DNA from: Umbelopsis ramanniana AG | Lineage: Eukaryota > Mucoromycota > Umbelopsidomycetes > Umbelopsidales > Umbelopsidaceae | Reading direction: 5' to 3' | NCBI RefSeq assembly: GCF_025399195.1 | Contig: NW_026252136.1 | Location: forward strand, 117,708-181,707 | Length of the DNA: 64,000 nt | Shown: positions 1 through 12,749 of the stretch, piece after piece | Numbering within the stretch: position 1 is the stretch's first letter | Layout: every line of letters begins with the position of its first letter | Position numbers and translations under genes: made by a program | Notes under the pieces: generated by a model | Database searches by the model: none | What the model was told of the DNA's origin: nothing | The model's input: only the letters and a program-made list of their open reading frames with translations

Positions 1-1407
1 ATACTGGTGCTCCTTATTTCAGCGGTATTTCGTGTATGAAGCTGGTAATACTACTTTCTTTCGTTGTCATACCAGCTGCGCTTCATTATCGTATGTCTAA
101 CTATTGTGGCATGTTAGGGTGCAGACTTGTGCCATATCTTCTGTGAGCCTGGAGCTGGTACTGTCATAAAGGTAAAGGTGGCTAAAATGTTTCAATGAAA
201 GCATTGTCATGTAAGCTAATACCATGCTTTAGGGTTATTCCCCAGGTAAAGATAGCTCCAATACAAATGCAGCAATGTACGACTTCCACTGACACAATCT
301 AAAGATTTAATTGTCCATCCCTATTTGAGAACATCGCAGTAAGTAAAAAAGGCGCTTGGAATACTCGCATTGCCTTTGAATGCTGAAGTACATCTATTGT
401 AGACACATCAAAGAGAGCAATCTCTCGCCAAAGGATATAGTCGATAATGTTGCTGGCGTATTCAGTAGATTGCATGTTTTGGTGGTTGGCCCCGGACTGT
501 CTCGAGATTCAGTTATGCTAGAATCTGCAAAAAGCATAATTGAGAAAGCCAAAGAGAAGAACATGGCAATTGTCATTGACGCTGTGAGTTTTACAAAGTG
601 CACTGTAATGGGAAAGATGGTCCTTCAAGCTAACTTTTTTATAAACAGGATGGGTTGTTTCTGGTACAAAATCATCCAGAAACAGTGCAAAATTATCAAA
701 AGGCAGTATTGACACCGAATGTGGTGGAATTTAAGCGGCTTTGCGAGGCAATGGTAATGTATTGTGTGGCACGATGCGATAAGAAAAGTGGATAATAATT
801 TTACCAATTGCTCGACAGAAACTTAAATTTGACGATAATGAACGTGATACCATGGCTCAAAAGCTAAGCAACGCCTTTGGTGGTGTGACCATTGTGCAGA
901 AGGGTTCTAACGACTTAATTTCGAATGGAAAGGAAGGTAGGTGCATTTAGATCAGGAAGCTTATCGCATACTTGCTTTGCATCTCATCATGCTGAATTTC
1001 ACAGTGCTTATATGCGATGCTGAAGGTGGATTGAAGCGAATGGGTGGCCAAGGTGATATCTTGTCAGGTGTCATTGCTACCTTCTTGGCTTGGGGAAAAG
1101 GCTACGAAGACGGGGTTTGGAAGTAAGTGATGTGCTCATTTCGTGATTTACATCAGACTATCAAACACTGTTTACTCATCTGGTGGCTGACTACGATGAT
1201 AGACACTCGGGTACATTGGAGTCAAAAGAGATATCGCTACTTGCTGCTTGGTCTGGCTGCCGTATCGTACGAGAATGTGCTAAACGAGCTTTTGAAAAGT
1301 ACGGAAGAGCTGTTTTGACATCACATCTGTTAGAAGAAATTGGTCCATCATATGCAAGTTTGTTTGAAAAAGGTAAATCAGGCATAAGTGATCGGGAATT
1401 TCAGTAA
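1..1407 (+). CDS. ATP-dependent NAD(P)H-hydrate dehydratase, 5' partial
   Basis: Repairs hydrated NADH/NADPH (NADHX/NADPHX) by ATP-dependent dehydration; the protein has a ribokinase-like fold. The gene runs in from the left edge; 289 codons plus the stop are visible. Exons by frame: 1-44, 118-171, 233-245, 305-338, 403-583, 649-753, 819-936, 1005-1122, 1203-1407. Visible family marks are [20 protein letters not shown] near the start, the VVGPGLSRD segment, the [11 protein letters not shown] segment and the nucleotide/catalytic loop GGQGDILSG (near 1047). The ending [19 protein letters not shown] followed by [10 protein letters not shown] is characteristic of the family. The third visible exon is only 13 nt (GYSP) and its downstream intron ends in AAG. 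The stop codon faces that of the CTF18 gene about 190 bp away. Family assignment is firm; the N-terminus and any mitochondrial leader cannot be seen. Confidence 0.93.
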
Positions 1408-1598
1408 GACCCATCTAACTGGAGGTCACTATCAAGGCACGAGCAAGATCTAGGTTCATTACGCAGGAACTTCAAAGTGGGCGACCATGTACACGCCAAT
1501 TTGGAGAATCAAGTGCTGCTCGTAAATAAACAAATTACAAATCCAAAAAAAGAATGCGTCTTGTAAATTTATTACGTTATGATATGTGCTCTCACGAG

Positions 1599-4500
1599 TT
1601 AAAGAAAATGCTTGATTTGAAGAGGCTGCCGTACAGCATTCGAAAAGCCTTCATGAAATCGGTACCAGACCTTTGGCTTTTGGTATGCGGTAATGTCTGG
1701 AGTGTAGAAAATTTTTGGTTAATTGTCATCCCGCTTTACTGGTATCAATACCCTTGCAGGCCAACCATACCTGTGGTGGTATCCATATCGGTATCACATT
1801 GTTTGGAAACAACGGCTCGGCCAAAGAAATCTGTGGCAATTTTCTCCGAAACGACTTCCAACGGTTTTGGTCTAACACATTGGATACGGTCAGTACGTAA
1901 TTGTCGTGTTCATCAGTATACAAACTGTCAAGTACCTGACTTCTTCCGGTTTGGCTTTGGCTTTGGTTTTAGATTTCTGATTAATTTCTGATGCTTCTTG
2001 ATCAGCAGTTCCTTCGTGTCGCCTCAGCAATTCCTTTTCGATTTCATGTGAGATCATTTGGCGAACCGAGTATTGGCCAGCCAATTTAGAAGTACTGCTC
2101 TGAGCAGAAAATTGGACCAATTGCTCTATAGGTCTAATGAAAGGGGATTAATGATTTGATTGGTACATTTCATGGCACGAAATATAGTAGGTAACTTACG
2201 GTTCCAAACGGTAAACGAATCGGCCCTCATCTACTTTTTCTTGTACGAAAGTGAGACCGAAATCAATCATGATATCAACTAGTCGACCAAGGATTGCTTT
2301 CTCGGCTGGTTTTATGAGCTGATGGTTAACCTATAAGCAAGATGTTCAATGAGTACATTATCATATCTGGACTCGCCAATTTGCTTTTTTTTGTAGATCT
2401 TTGAAATCGTCTTTTCGCCTATGATACTTACTGGTCGTAACTGTGGTGAAATGATGCGTAACAGCTGGTGGAGGAGTTCAGTGGTTATGTTTTCTTTCGT
2501 CGTATTTCGACGCTGATGAACACTCATGCCAGATATAAGCATGTTTGACAGGTTTGTAAATGATTTCTTGGCCAAAAAGTTCTAAATGAAAACGACGCTT
2601 AACATTGTGCAGGTGCCAAAGCATAGCGACTAACGAAGACAACATACCTCATAATCCACTTTGGGGTATTCGACTTTGTGCTCCTGAGCGACAGTCCCAG
2701 CAAAGTACCGATGGAAATTGACAAGGGGATACGGCAAATACCCATATAGGCCATTTTGATGCTGATTGTTGCTTCGGTGGTTTATAAGGTCATAAAAGTA
2801 TAACCAGTCGAATGCCGCAACGATCTTTGCACCCGCTACATCGTGAAATTTCATTTTGGGATAACTCTCGAAGCATCCTGAATAAACCACATCCATGATT
2901 AGCAAGAAAGCTCATGAAAACAAAACTCTTGAGAATTGTAACTTACCTTGCATGAGCCTTTCGTATTCACCGTTAGTGATAGCACCTTCTGCTATCCGAC
3001 TAACATAGGCGTTCTCATTCTCATCCAGGGCAGTTGCTCCAAAAGCGCGGTTCTTTTTGGCATTCCTTGCATTGAATATATCATTCCATACAGAGTTCAA
3101 TGTCTTTCCAACATCCTTTTTGCCTAATGGTGTATGTTCGATCATATCTTTGGTGAAGTTTGTACTTTTTCCGCGAATGAACTGTAGGGTATTGAGGCAA
3201 CTACGGATATCACCGTCTGTGATCTCGCAGAGTGCATTGAGTGAGCGCATATCAGTTGTAAGGCCTTCAAGTTCGCAAATGGTATGCAATCTTTTGGCAA
3301 TTGTAAGTGTTGGTACTTTGCGAAATGTGACATTGTGTGCTATTTGTCGTAGAGGTCGTAGAACGGCAGCATATCTGAAGGTGTACGTAGTATTAGAACA
3401 TGTTTTGAAGGCTGTTGGTCAGAAAAAAAGGCACATACGGATCGTTGCAAATGCAGATGATTGGTCGTAAGAGGGCTTTTTGCAGCGAAGGTTTCTTTGA
3501 ACCTATCAGTACTGGTTTAGTAAGACTTGTTTTTGTTAAGAATTTGAAATGTGGAAGCTTTATACCTCTTTGCTGATTCTTATTGTTCGCATTGGTTTCT
3601 GCTGTAACTATATTGACAAGTACCTTTATGAAACTCTTTGAACGTAGGAATGATTTTCAGTACCGTGTTGCGCTAGTAAAATCTCTCTGTTTCTTAACTC
3701 ACCTCGCTACCACCACCTGAACTTGCACCATCAATTTCGTCTATAATCAAAAGATTTGGTTTCTGAGAAAATGATTTGTCGGCAGACGACTCTGAACTCT
3801 GAATGATGGCTTGCATCTCGAGTGCTGCCTTAATTTTGGATTTAACCACTTCACCAGTTCGGTCGTCACTGTATGGAAGTGTCATCAGCTTTTCGTACCA
3901 TGAACCAATATTGAGCATACCATCGCATTCTTACCTTGCGTTGACTTCTATAATATTGTATCCAGCCTGCTTGGCAATCACATGTGCAAGTGTGGTTTTA
4001 CCATAGCCTGGAGGTCCGGATAAGAGTATGATTTTCTTTTCAGGCCGCTTCAATTGATCCTATATATGTATGATCGCTTGTCAGAGACGTTTCGACATTC
4101 GATTGAGGGGAATGTCGTGAAAGTGTAAATTACCTGTGGCTGATCAAAACGATTATTTCCAAAATTGTTGAAACCTTTATCGTTTGCGCTCATTGCGTTG
4201 GCGGCATTTTGCTTCATCATCTTTTCTTTCAGCCAATCCACTGGCGGCTCCTTTCCAAACACGCAGTAGTCCCATTGCTTCACCCATCGAAGGACGTCAC
4301 GATTCACTCGCTGATTTAAAGTGTCAGTGGAAATGTTTGGCATCTACCAGTACATATTTTGAGCGTTACCTGGTCGCCAAGAAGGTCTACAAATGACGAC
4401 GGTCGGTATTTGTCAACCCACAATTTATGAGAATCCACAGAGTTGAACCGTCGTGCTGATTTATCCTTTCTACGCTTTTTTGGGGGCGATTGCATTGCCT

Positions 4501-5050
4501 CATTGAACAGTTTTTCGTCATGTTCCCTCTCTTCCTGCTCGAATGCCCGAAGTTTGTCGACTGCGTCAAGTTCCAGTTCTTCCAGCATCTTCCAGATAGG
4601 TTTTGCCAAAAGAGTAGACTTCGCCATATGTTCTCGAATAAGCATGCTTTGAGGCACTTTCTTCGCCATTCGTACTTTCTTTGGAAAATACAACTTCTGG
4701 CCACTAGAGGTCGTAGCTGTTATGTACGCACCAGTCGCAGGAGGTTGGCTATAGTCCACCGTACCTGAGCCGGTATCTGCATTGCCTTTGGCCATATCGG
4801 GTTGTTTGCTGTGCATTTCGTTCAATGGAGTAGCATTGGCAAATAAAGTGTCCAAATGGCTTCTCTTGTTCTCCTTCTCAACTGATTCTTCGACATCCGG
4901 TTGAAGCTTTCTTTTTTTTGCCAATGAGGACTCGGTGGAAACATTGATCAAATTTTTGTTGAGCGAATTAAGGAAAAGAGGCTCAGAATCGTCAGGGTCA
5001 AAAGAATTGGAGCTGTCACCAAAGACTGCGTCGAAATCGTCGAGCTCCAT
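1599..5050 (-). CDS. CTF18: Ctf18, large subunit of the alternative RFC clamp loader
   Basis: AAA+ ATPase of the Ctf18-RFC complex, which loads or unloads PCNA and supports sister-chromatid cohesion and replication checkpoint signalling. Thirteen exons give 875 aa: 5050-4370, 4310-4134, 4059-3935, 3868-3703, 3635-3566, 3511-3439, 3374-2947, 2877-2648, 2581-2432, 2330-2200, 2133-1936, 1871-1771, 1696-1599. Residues 1-205 are an acidic, poorly conserved leader starting [11 protein letters not shown]. The RFC-box motif [11 protein letters not shown] is near 210 and [11 protein letters not shown] near 237. Walker [10 protein letters not shown] is at 301-309, Walker B LLIIDEID at 367-374, and the sensor segment SDDRTGEV at 328-335. 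The C-terminus carries the Ctf18-specific [11 protein letters not shown] and [13 protein letters not shown] segments, where Dcc1/Ctf8 bind in known homologues. The intron at 3636-3702 uses an AAG acceptor. Neighbours are unrelated in function. Confidence 0.95.
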
Positions 5051-5424
5051 GTTGAGTTGTCTAAAGCAAGGTCAGTCGCGTTCAGTTTCTTCGTTTGAAG
5101 TCGCGATGTCGTGACACCACACCAAAATTAGGGAAATGCCAGTCACGACGCGATGGTGAAAACTGACAGAGCTAAAAAACCAATGGGTTACCGTCAGTCT
5201 ATTCAGATGAACCATTTTACACAAGGATTGGATACGCACGCATAATACTGTTTAAAAAATATTGGATGGAAGTAATGATTAATATGGCTAATCTTATAAC
5301 AACTTGGGAAAAAAAAGTCTTCTCTACGTTCAGCAGGTGCGCTTTCTGCTGATATCACGAACGTTAATAGGTTCGTATCTATTTATACAATATGATACAG
5401 TGGTTTGAGGAAATACAGTCTCTT
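5051..5424. other. Intergenic: CTF18 promoter and permease 3' UTR
   Basis: About 370 bp between the CTF18 start codon and the permease stop, both on the minus strand. AT-rich with short A and T runs. It must hold the CTF18 promoter and the permease polyadenylation region. I see no TATA box or other motif I would defend. Confidence 0.5.
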
Positions 5425-7591
5425 TCAGACGTCGTCAACCTCGGCCATCATATGCTGCCTCTCGTAACCCTCGCCTCCACGCTTCCAGAAAATAATACGG
5501 TGCCATGGGAGGCAACCACATCGCTTCTGGCAGTTTAATTTCGAAACAAGTCCTGTAAAAGCCCAAACGTCAACATACCTCCATAATGGATACGCAATTC
5601 AGCGAATATAGCTTACCATCCCAAAATTGTCCAACTTGCTCCCCATATTTGACGCGAACAAGCCAGAATGGTATAGCAAGAGCAGTGAAGCCTAATGCAG
5701 CAAAACTTTCCATCGGCGCCTCCACAAACGGCATCACGAATAGAAACAGAGCTACTATACAGAACAAGACTGGAGTCGAGAGCCACACCTTGTAGGGACG
5801 CTTGAGTTCTGGTTCCTTGAAACGCAATACAATCAGGGCAAGTACGGCCAAAAAATAGAACAGCCAGGCGCAAACAGAATAGAAATTGACGAGCGTTTTG
5901 AAAGAGCCGGGAATGATCATGATCATGGACAAAATAGCCAAGAGAACGATAGCTGTCTGAGGTGTCTGTCGTTTTGAGCTGACTTTACCGAAGAATGCTG
6001 GTATATGGCCCTGTTTTGCCGACACAAAGACAATTCTTGAGCTAGTAAAGACGGTAGCGTTGGCCGTCTGTCAAATTGTTAGTATGACGTTAGGGAAAAA
6101 CGAAACATCCTTCGCCAGAGACTGATGATCATCATAAAATGCTTACCCCGAAGCAGGAAAGAGCAACACATAAGGCAAATAAAATTCCTCCTGCGGTCCC
6201 AAACAACTTCTTTCCAAAGTCCATAGCGACGGTGTTGGTATGCGCAACGACGTTAGAGGGTAGCACGGCCAAATAAGCAATATTTGAGAATAAATAGAAC
6301 ATAATGACTGTTGGTATACCAATGAAGATGACCCTAGGAAGATCTCTATTTGGGTCTTTCATTTCTCCGCTAACATAATTGAGGTTATTCCAGCCATCGT
6401 AAGCCCAAAGACCTAAAGATGCAGAGAGGTAAGAATGCAATATGTAATGCTCCGCCATTTTTCTCCTGTAATTACCTGAGTAAAGTGCTAGTGTATATTG
6501 ACCAAAGGACACTTCATTGTACCCAGCAAATAAGTCACCGTCAAAACTGTGACTTCCTCGACTACCATCTCTTGCCAAAATAACCAGCCCAACAATAGCA
6601 ATGACAGTTGCAGCAAGAACTTTGAGTACAGTGAGAATATCCTGGGCTCGTATTCCCGCTTTGACGGACAGGGCATTGATGACAGACACTAGTACAACGC
6701 ATAGCATAGCGATTAACTTTGGTAAATACGGAGGAATGACGGAGTCGGCAAGTTCAGCTGCAGCGTCCGAGTCGTGTGGCGTAGAAAAGAAGTAAGTGTG
6801 AAAGACGATTCGGGAGACGTATTCGCCAAAGATGACACTAACGATGGCCACGCTTCCAGGCTGGATTAAATGCAGTCAAAACAATAGCATCAGATATGTG
6901 TCCATCAAGTGCCATGAACAAGGTGAAGATGAACGCACCTTTTGAACGAAAATGTTGACAAACTCGAACACAAACGATACCAGGCTTCCAAATGCTCTGT
7001 TCAAATAAACTGTCTCTCCACCATTCATCGGAAGCATAGAGCCTAACTCTGCGTAGCAAAGAGCACCAACCATGGCAATAATGCCAGATACAAGCCATAC
7101 GACCAGGGAGGTGCCTGGGGCCCCTACTGATTCAAGGACAGGGCCTACCGGGAACAATAGATGCATTAGCACAAACAAGTTGATTTGCCGAGAATTTGTC
7201 ATATGAAAATGATTCTCCTACCTGGAGAACTGAAGAGACCACTTCCAATCATAGAGCCAATAACAAGAGCGAGACCATTGACTAACGAGACTTTTTTTTG
7301 CAGATCAGGTCCTCGAGCTTGACTTAGCGACAGAGGGATCATGGGTATGGAGTCGAGTGAAAAGAGCGAGACAGTGGATGGATCACGATGATGAGCACCG
7401 GGCAACAAATCTTGTTCATCGCCTGATCTTTCATCGTCGTCTGATTGAGGCGAAGTAGAGTGATGCAAAAAAGTATCGAGTTCATGGGAATCATAAGGCT
7501 CCAATTCGCCTGGCCCGTCGAGCTCAAAAGCCTCGTCCAAATCCTGAGCTTGCTGCCGTTCGTGCAACAATGAATAGCTCCTTGGTCGCAT
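5425..7591 (-). CDS. LAT-type amino-acid permease (APC superfamily, SLC7-like)
   Basis: Integral plasma-membrane amino-acid transporter. Six exons give 601 aa: 7591-7222, 7144-6939, 6860-6476, 6412-6147, 6067-5617, 5552-5425. An approximately 100-residue acidic cytosolic N-terminus rich in D, E and S precedes about twelve hydrophobic segments. TM1 contains GSMIGSGLFSSPG, the unwound-helix signature (G-S/A-G-I/L-F) of the APC fold that binds the substrate backbone. Other family blocks are CYAELGSMLPMNGGETVYLN, LWAYDGWNNLNYVSGEMKDP, SSRIVFVSAKQGHIPAFFGK and LRFKEPELKRPYKVW. The C-tail is rich in basic and acidic residues. The architecture resembles fungal high-affinity methionine permeases and animal LATs; substrate cannot be fixed from sequence. 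The acidic N-terminus contains lysine and serine residues that could be used for ubiquitin- or phosphorylation-dependent endocytosis, which is inference. Confidence 0.93.
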
Positions 7592-7970
7592 TCAGGCTGT
7601 TGAAGAGTGGAGAAGGGAAGGGTCTGGTATTGACTTCACAACGAAACGGCTGCAATCACGCTGACTTTGAACTTCTTCAATGAAATGGGTATTTTCAAAT
7701 CTCCAATTTTGGGATGAAAGGCGATCGAGCCGCTGTCATTGCACGAGCTGAGGAATAGCCTGTTGTAAGCAGCATGTTCACGCCTTTAGCCCATCAAATG
7801 TCATGTCTCTCTTAGAATCTATGCTACTGGAAGATATCCATAATTGTTGAACACATTTCTGTTACATAACAAATGGGAATTTTTGTTTGTTCATCCTATT
7901 GGTATGTTGAAATTGATTTTATACATTATCCTTATTAAATTCTACATACATGTCTATGAGCGACTATCCA
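7592..7970. other. Intergenic: permease promoter and Ufd1-like 3' UTR
   Basis: About 380 bp between two minus-strand genes. AT-rich towards 7860-7960, consistent with the 3' UTR of the upstream gene. No RNA gene, repeat or clear core promoter element seen. Confidence 0.45.
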
Positions 7971-10222
7971 CTATCTAGGTAAAGGAGCATTGTTTTCAAC
8001 CCAAGCTTTCGCCTTGTGTAGGTCATCTTTCTCAGTCTGCACAGCTTTGATGCACCAATTCAGATCATATCGCTGTTTGACCATGTTGTACAAAGTTTCA
8101 CCCAATGAACGAATATGAGCGGTGCTGTCGTCAACACACAAGTAAAGGATAGGTTGAGAAGTCTTGGAGCTGAGCTGTTGTTGCAAAGACTGAATCAGTG
8201 GTATGAGGATTTGCGCAGCCTCAGTTGGGTCTTTTGTTTCCCCGGTTGCCGTGGCACAAAACTGTGGATGCGCTCGATTAGATCGTTACCAACTTATCGG
8301 TTAAATCGTAGACAAACATACCTTATTCTTGCACGACATCCTTCCACAACCAGATGTGAGCTGCGAGTGATACTTGCGTGCCACCCTTTGGATTAATTTG
8401 ATATTTCCGGGGTCGTTGGAGGAGACCCAGAATGGACCGAAACAATTTTGGCATAGCTTCAATACATTGTTCGCAGCAGGACGCACACAGTTTACATTGC
8501 TACAGTGCGGTGGTAGCGTTCTTGCCTGTCTTTCTATTTGATGAACCTTAGCATGGACTTGGATATCTTTGATGGGTATCTGCTTATGGCATTTTTGGCA
8601 TTCGATCGTTCGTGAGCCACAGTAGCTTTCGTGCCCGTGAAGCCCTAAAAGCTTGTCGTGAGCGGTACTCGGTGCACCTTCCTGCGGAACAAGGTTCTGA
8701 ATAAAAACAAGTGGTTAGTGCCAAATGCTCAAAAATAAATGGGAGGTTTTTAGCGCAATACTTACATGGCAAAACCGACAAATGATCAACTTTTGGTAAC
8801 ATTCCGTTCTTCGATGTTTGGATAAATCAATAATGGAGTCACACTTGAATTCGCCACATACACACTCTCGTTCTTGATGGAAGTAGGCTTGGTGCTTAGG
8901 TTTATCCGCAACTACGCCGCAGTAATCGCACTTGTCGCAGTGCCAATGGTTATCCAGTTCTTCGCTGCCTTTCTTGAACACGGCTCCACACCCCCAGGGA
9001 CATCGAACATTATTCCTAAAACAAAACCGTTCGTGGAGTGGCAACGTCCTTTGGGGTACCCAAGACCCGCAATTCTCGCATTCAACACTGTCTTCTGTAT
9101 TTTTGTCTACTTCCATTTGATTGCTACTTGTATGTAATGCCGGTCGTAGACTGAGCTTGAATTTCGAATCCGCATCAGGATCTGCTCCATGAACACCTAT
9201 GTACAGCGTGTCTTTTGCCTGTAATTCACTTGCCCGGATTGTAATGGATTTTTCTTCCTTTGACGTCAAATCTGACCATTCGTGAAAAGAAAGCACAGGT
9301 TTCTTTTCAGTGTCCGCGACTATGTCTGTGGAGTATGCCAAAAGAAAACAATTAGAAATACATTGACTCCATAGCCGACCATACTACATCGCTACTTACC
9401 AGTATTGCCCTGTGTTGTTAATAAAACTAACTCCAAGTCTGAATTCACACCGTCCAATTTGAGGTGGAAATACACGTATTGATCCGCCGCAGCTTGTCCG
9501 TCAATTGATTGTCCGAGATTAAGAGGTTGGTCGGTAGCCTGTGACGATGCCAAAATACTGGATGTCTGGGGATTTCTGTCATGAGCCAAAGTAGTGCCTT
9601 GTTCAAGGGGCTCAATATCAATCTCTATATCTGTATCTGTAACGCATACAGCTTTCTCCGGCTTGAGGTCGTCGACCAAGAATTCGTAACGGTTACTACC
9701 GTACTTGATGTTGAGTATTTCGCCGGCTGTCAAAGTGTTGTAATTTGCTCTCAAGTACGATTCGAGGGCGGCTCGATAATCCATAATCTCTTTGTAGTCA
9801 GCTGAAATGGGCCGTAGCCTTGCCCATTGGCCCTTTGGAAGTTCCTTCAACCGTAAAGCAATGGTATCCCCTGTCTCCAGATTCAGCGATCGTTGCATCC
9901 ACAGCGGCATATGCACCAATCCTTCTTCCGCCGAGAATTCCTTTACTCCTCCATAAGTGAGATTTCTTGCCTTGACATTGCGGATCTCAAATGTGATCGG
10001 AGACGGCAGGCCTGAGGTTTGGCTTATGTCATTGGATGCATTAGTCATGTTGCCATATTCAAAGGCATTAGCAGACGATTGGGACAATAAACTTTCTAGC
10101 GCCGATGCAGGGAGTAGTAGCTTATCGCCGTCGTCCAGCTTGTTCATTGGGACTCCAAGTTTAAAGGCTTGCGTCCACATGGTGTATAAAGAGATCGAAG
10201 TGAATAATACAAAAAGGTCCAC
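7971..10222 (-). CDS. Ufd1-domain protein with TRAF-like zinc fingers
   Basis: Four exons (10222-9400, 9325-8766, 8696-8322, 8261-7971) give 682 aa, or 668 aa from the internal Met at 10180, which may be the true start because the first 14 residues are hydrophobic and lie outside the domain. Residues about 18-190 match the Ufd1 double-psi barrel (GDKLLLPASALESLL, GGVKEFSAEEG, MPLWMQRSLNLETGDTIALR, ALESYLRANYNTLTAGEIL). A cysteine/histidine-rich half follows, with spaced C-x2-C and H-x3-C patterns (CENCGSWVPQRTLPLHERFC, CPWGCGAVF, CDKCDYCGVV, HRRTECYQKLIICRFC). The C-terminal 150 residues contain further CxxC pairs and end in an alpha-rich stretch. It resembles the fungal Ufd1-like zinc-finger family rather than Ufd1 of the Cdc48-Ufd1-Npl4 complex; a role in ubiquitin handling is inferred from the domain only. 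Confidence 0.85.
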
Positions 10223-10692
10223 GCAATCAATGGGGAGGATTGATAAAAAGAAACTCAGCCAGTGGAGTGTGGCTGGAAATGGCTGGAAATTTCCAATTTG
10301 GCGTGCGTGATCTTGCTTATTGATGCTTTCCTTGTAGAACCTTCTTTGGCTGTTATCATTGACTCTGATGCAATCAAGGAAGTTTTCGGCTGGATTTCAT
10401 AGGATTTATTCGTCTCATAATTGTAGCGCCATAGACTGGCCCAGTAAAATAAGAGAGCTAATAGATACAGTACATATGAACCGCATTCGGTCATCTGGGG
10501 GGGAAAAAAGCAAAAAGGACCCCTATCTAAGTATTTACAAGAAAAAAGTAAAAGAGGGAAAAATCAAATGGAAACGAGTTATCAACAGACAGAATTATAC
10601 AAGTAGTAACCATTGGTATCATAGGGTTAGCGTATGCGATTGGACCAATGGTAGAGAGGGGATATCGATGGCATCGCCGTAGGTAACAGATG
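10223..10692. other. Intergenic: Ufd1-like promoter and zinc-finger-gene 3' UTR
   Basis: 470 bp between two minus-strand genes. Contains a purine-rich stretch (about 10498-10570) and no open frame of interest. Nothing specific recognised. Confidence 0.45.
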
Positions 10693-11939
10693 TTAGCCTT
10701 GAGGACGAGAACGCGGTTGGAAACGAGGCTCTATAGATTGACGAAGTTGTTCCTGAAGGAAAGCATATTGTACAGGGTTATCTTCTTCATTCATCTTCAT
10801 GTGGACCTTAACAAAGTGTCTTTTGCAGTCATTCTTTCTAGGAAAGGCACGATCACATATGCGACACTGCCAAGGCTTGGGCCGGTTAGGGTTATGGCGT
10901 CCTTGATGTTCGCGTAAATTGTTCGGCCGAGCAGAGGTATAATCACAGTCTTTGCATTTGTATCGACGTTTGCCATATTGGTCAGCGTATGAGTAGAGGT
11001 CGGGCGATGGTTTGCGGATCTTTCCGGACGAACCAGCGCGGGTCAAGGAATATCCACTGCGTTCGAGGGATGTTGATATTGTGGCAGGCGAAAGGGATGG
11101 CTGAGCCGGGCTACTAAATGTGGAAGCAGTAAAATCACTGAATTGCGGTGACGAGGCTGAAAGATGCGAGGAACACTCCGACATTGGGCTAGTATTGGCC
11201 ATTGTACCACCTGATGTGGCTGGAAACAACGCTGACAATAGAGAGCGACTTGATTTAACCTGAGGCTCGGGTTGGAAATCACTTGGAGGGATCAAGTGTG
11301 CGTTAAAGGGTGATGGTACGTCATCTTTTCCACCAAGAACGTCGGCAAAGTTGAAGTCATCGCCAAAGAAAGCTTCTTGCTGGCAAAAATTTCCATCCAC
11401 TGGAAAAAGGCGGGGGTTGATTAGCAACGTGCAAATATATAGTTGGGTTGTCTGGAAATGAGTCCATTACCTGTTTCTGACATGTCTTGGTAATGTTGCT
11501 GCATAGCGGCGTGCAAATAACTCCCATTGTCATTATAAGCAGCATTGTGTGGTGTCTCGGTAAAACTGGCCTCACTGATAGAGCTGTAGGAATCAGGGTA
11601 GGAGTTTTCAGAAAGATAGAAGCTGCTCAGATAAGCACGCGATGTAGCCAAAGGTTCGGAGTCGGAATGGCCATGTGCAGGCATAAAGTTCATATACCCT
11701 GCATGATGAGCTGGAGTGATTTCGATATGAGGTGAGGTGATACTTGAATAATCCAAGCGCTGGTCATCCATATCTTCAGGGTATGCAGAGTGGTCAAGAG
11801 TGGAAGGGCCCATAGTGTTGGAAGGTAAGTTTACAATTCGAGGATAGAGAGCTTGCTGGTCTGACGGCTGAGGAGCTGAAGACCCGAATACTTGCTGTAT
11901 AAAAGCACCAATGGAGTAGTTGGCAAAAGGGATGGTCAT
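10693..11939 (-). CDS. C2H2 zinc-finger transcription factor
   Basis: Two exons (11939-11471 and 11399-10693) give 391 aa. The first 250 residues are low-complexity, rich in S, P, Y, H and Q, typical of a fungal activation region. Near residue 300 lie two tandem C2H2 fingers: CKDCDYTSARPNNLREHQGRH (C-x2-C-x12-H-x3-H, quoted only for spacing) and a second C-x2-C-x12-H-x4-H finger beginning CRICDRAFPRKND. The tail is basic and ends shortly after. Nuclear DNA binding is expected from paired fingers; the target is unknown. A minus-strand TATAAAG lies 170 bp upstream of the start. The gene stands alone next to a long intergenic/decayed region. Confidence 0.88.
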
Positions 11940-12749
11940 TATTTAAAAAAGATGGATGCCGCACCTATAGTTTCAATATAGCCAATCAAAAGATAATAGA
12001 AAAATGGAAGAATAACGTAGAAGTTGAAATGGAAGACAAGCGAGAGAGATAAAAAAAAATCAACCAAGAAGGGTTGAGGGACGAAAAATGAGTCAAGATG
12101 GAGTTTTCTTTATATGCGAACGGGAAAAGAGTTTAATCACAAATGAGGCTTTTTGCGCAGCTTTGTTGCAAGGCACTCAAATCATGCGATCTTGTGTGAT
12201 AAAATTGTTGTTAGTTGGAAAATGGCCCCCCGCAATCCACGTACTCAAATATGGATAATCATTTTATTATCTTTATGATACCCGAACAGAAAAGAAAATG
12301 TACTCTCATCAGAGTTATACCCTCATAAGATACCCTGCCTCTCCATTTATCTATTTAGAAAATGTGCACTCATCATTTTATTCCAATCATCCAGGCCTGT
12401 AAGCAAGCAGCCTTATCTCGCAGACCAATGGGCATAGTGATGGGTCCATACACGTTAGCTGGGACAAACACGCTAGTTGGTACACCTCTGGCATACCTTG
12501 TAGAATCGTGGCTGAGTTGACTATCCACATGACATAATGCGATGATTTATGCACAAGAAAACGTTCCATAGAAAAGACCCTCCTCATGAAATTAACCGAA
12601 GCATTGAACGTTCAGAAGCATAGAAGTTTTGGATAACTGCGGTGGAGTTTTATCTGACAGAACTAGTATCGAACCGTGTTTGCAAGCCTGTATTTCCCCT
12701 TTTACCTATACCTTTACCCATACAGGTTTAAGTTCGACTGACTGACCAA
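11940..12749. other. Intergenic region upstream of the C2H2 gene
   Basis: About 800 bp, AT-rich, holding the C2H2 gene promoter and 5' leader. The only open frames are short and have no recognisable similarity. I see no RNA gene or repeat. Confidence 0.4.
12108..12114 (-). promoter_or_regulatory. Candidate TATA box of the C2H2 factor gene
   Basis: TATAAAG on the minus strand, 170 bp upstream of the ATG at 11939, preceding a pyrimidine-rich leader (CT-rich on the coding strand). Position and sequence fit a core promoter; no transcript evidence. Confidence 0.5.

Noticed and set aside
1554-1991. 145-codon plus-strand frame opposite the CTF18 3' exons
   Set aside because: It is a shadow of the minus-strand coding exons, which carry conserved CTF18 motifs.
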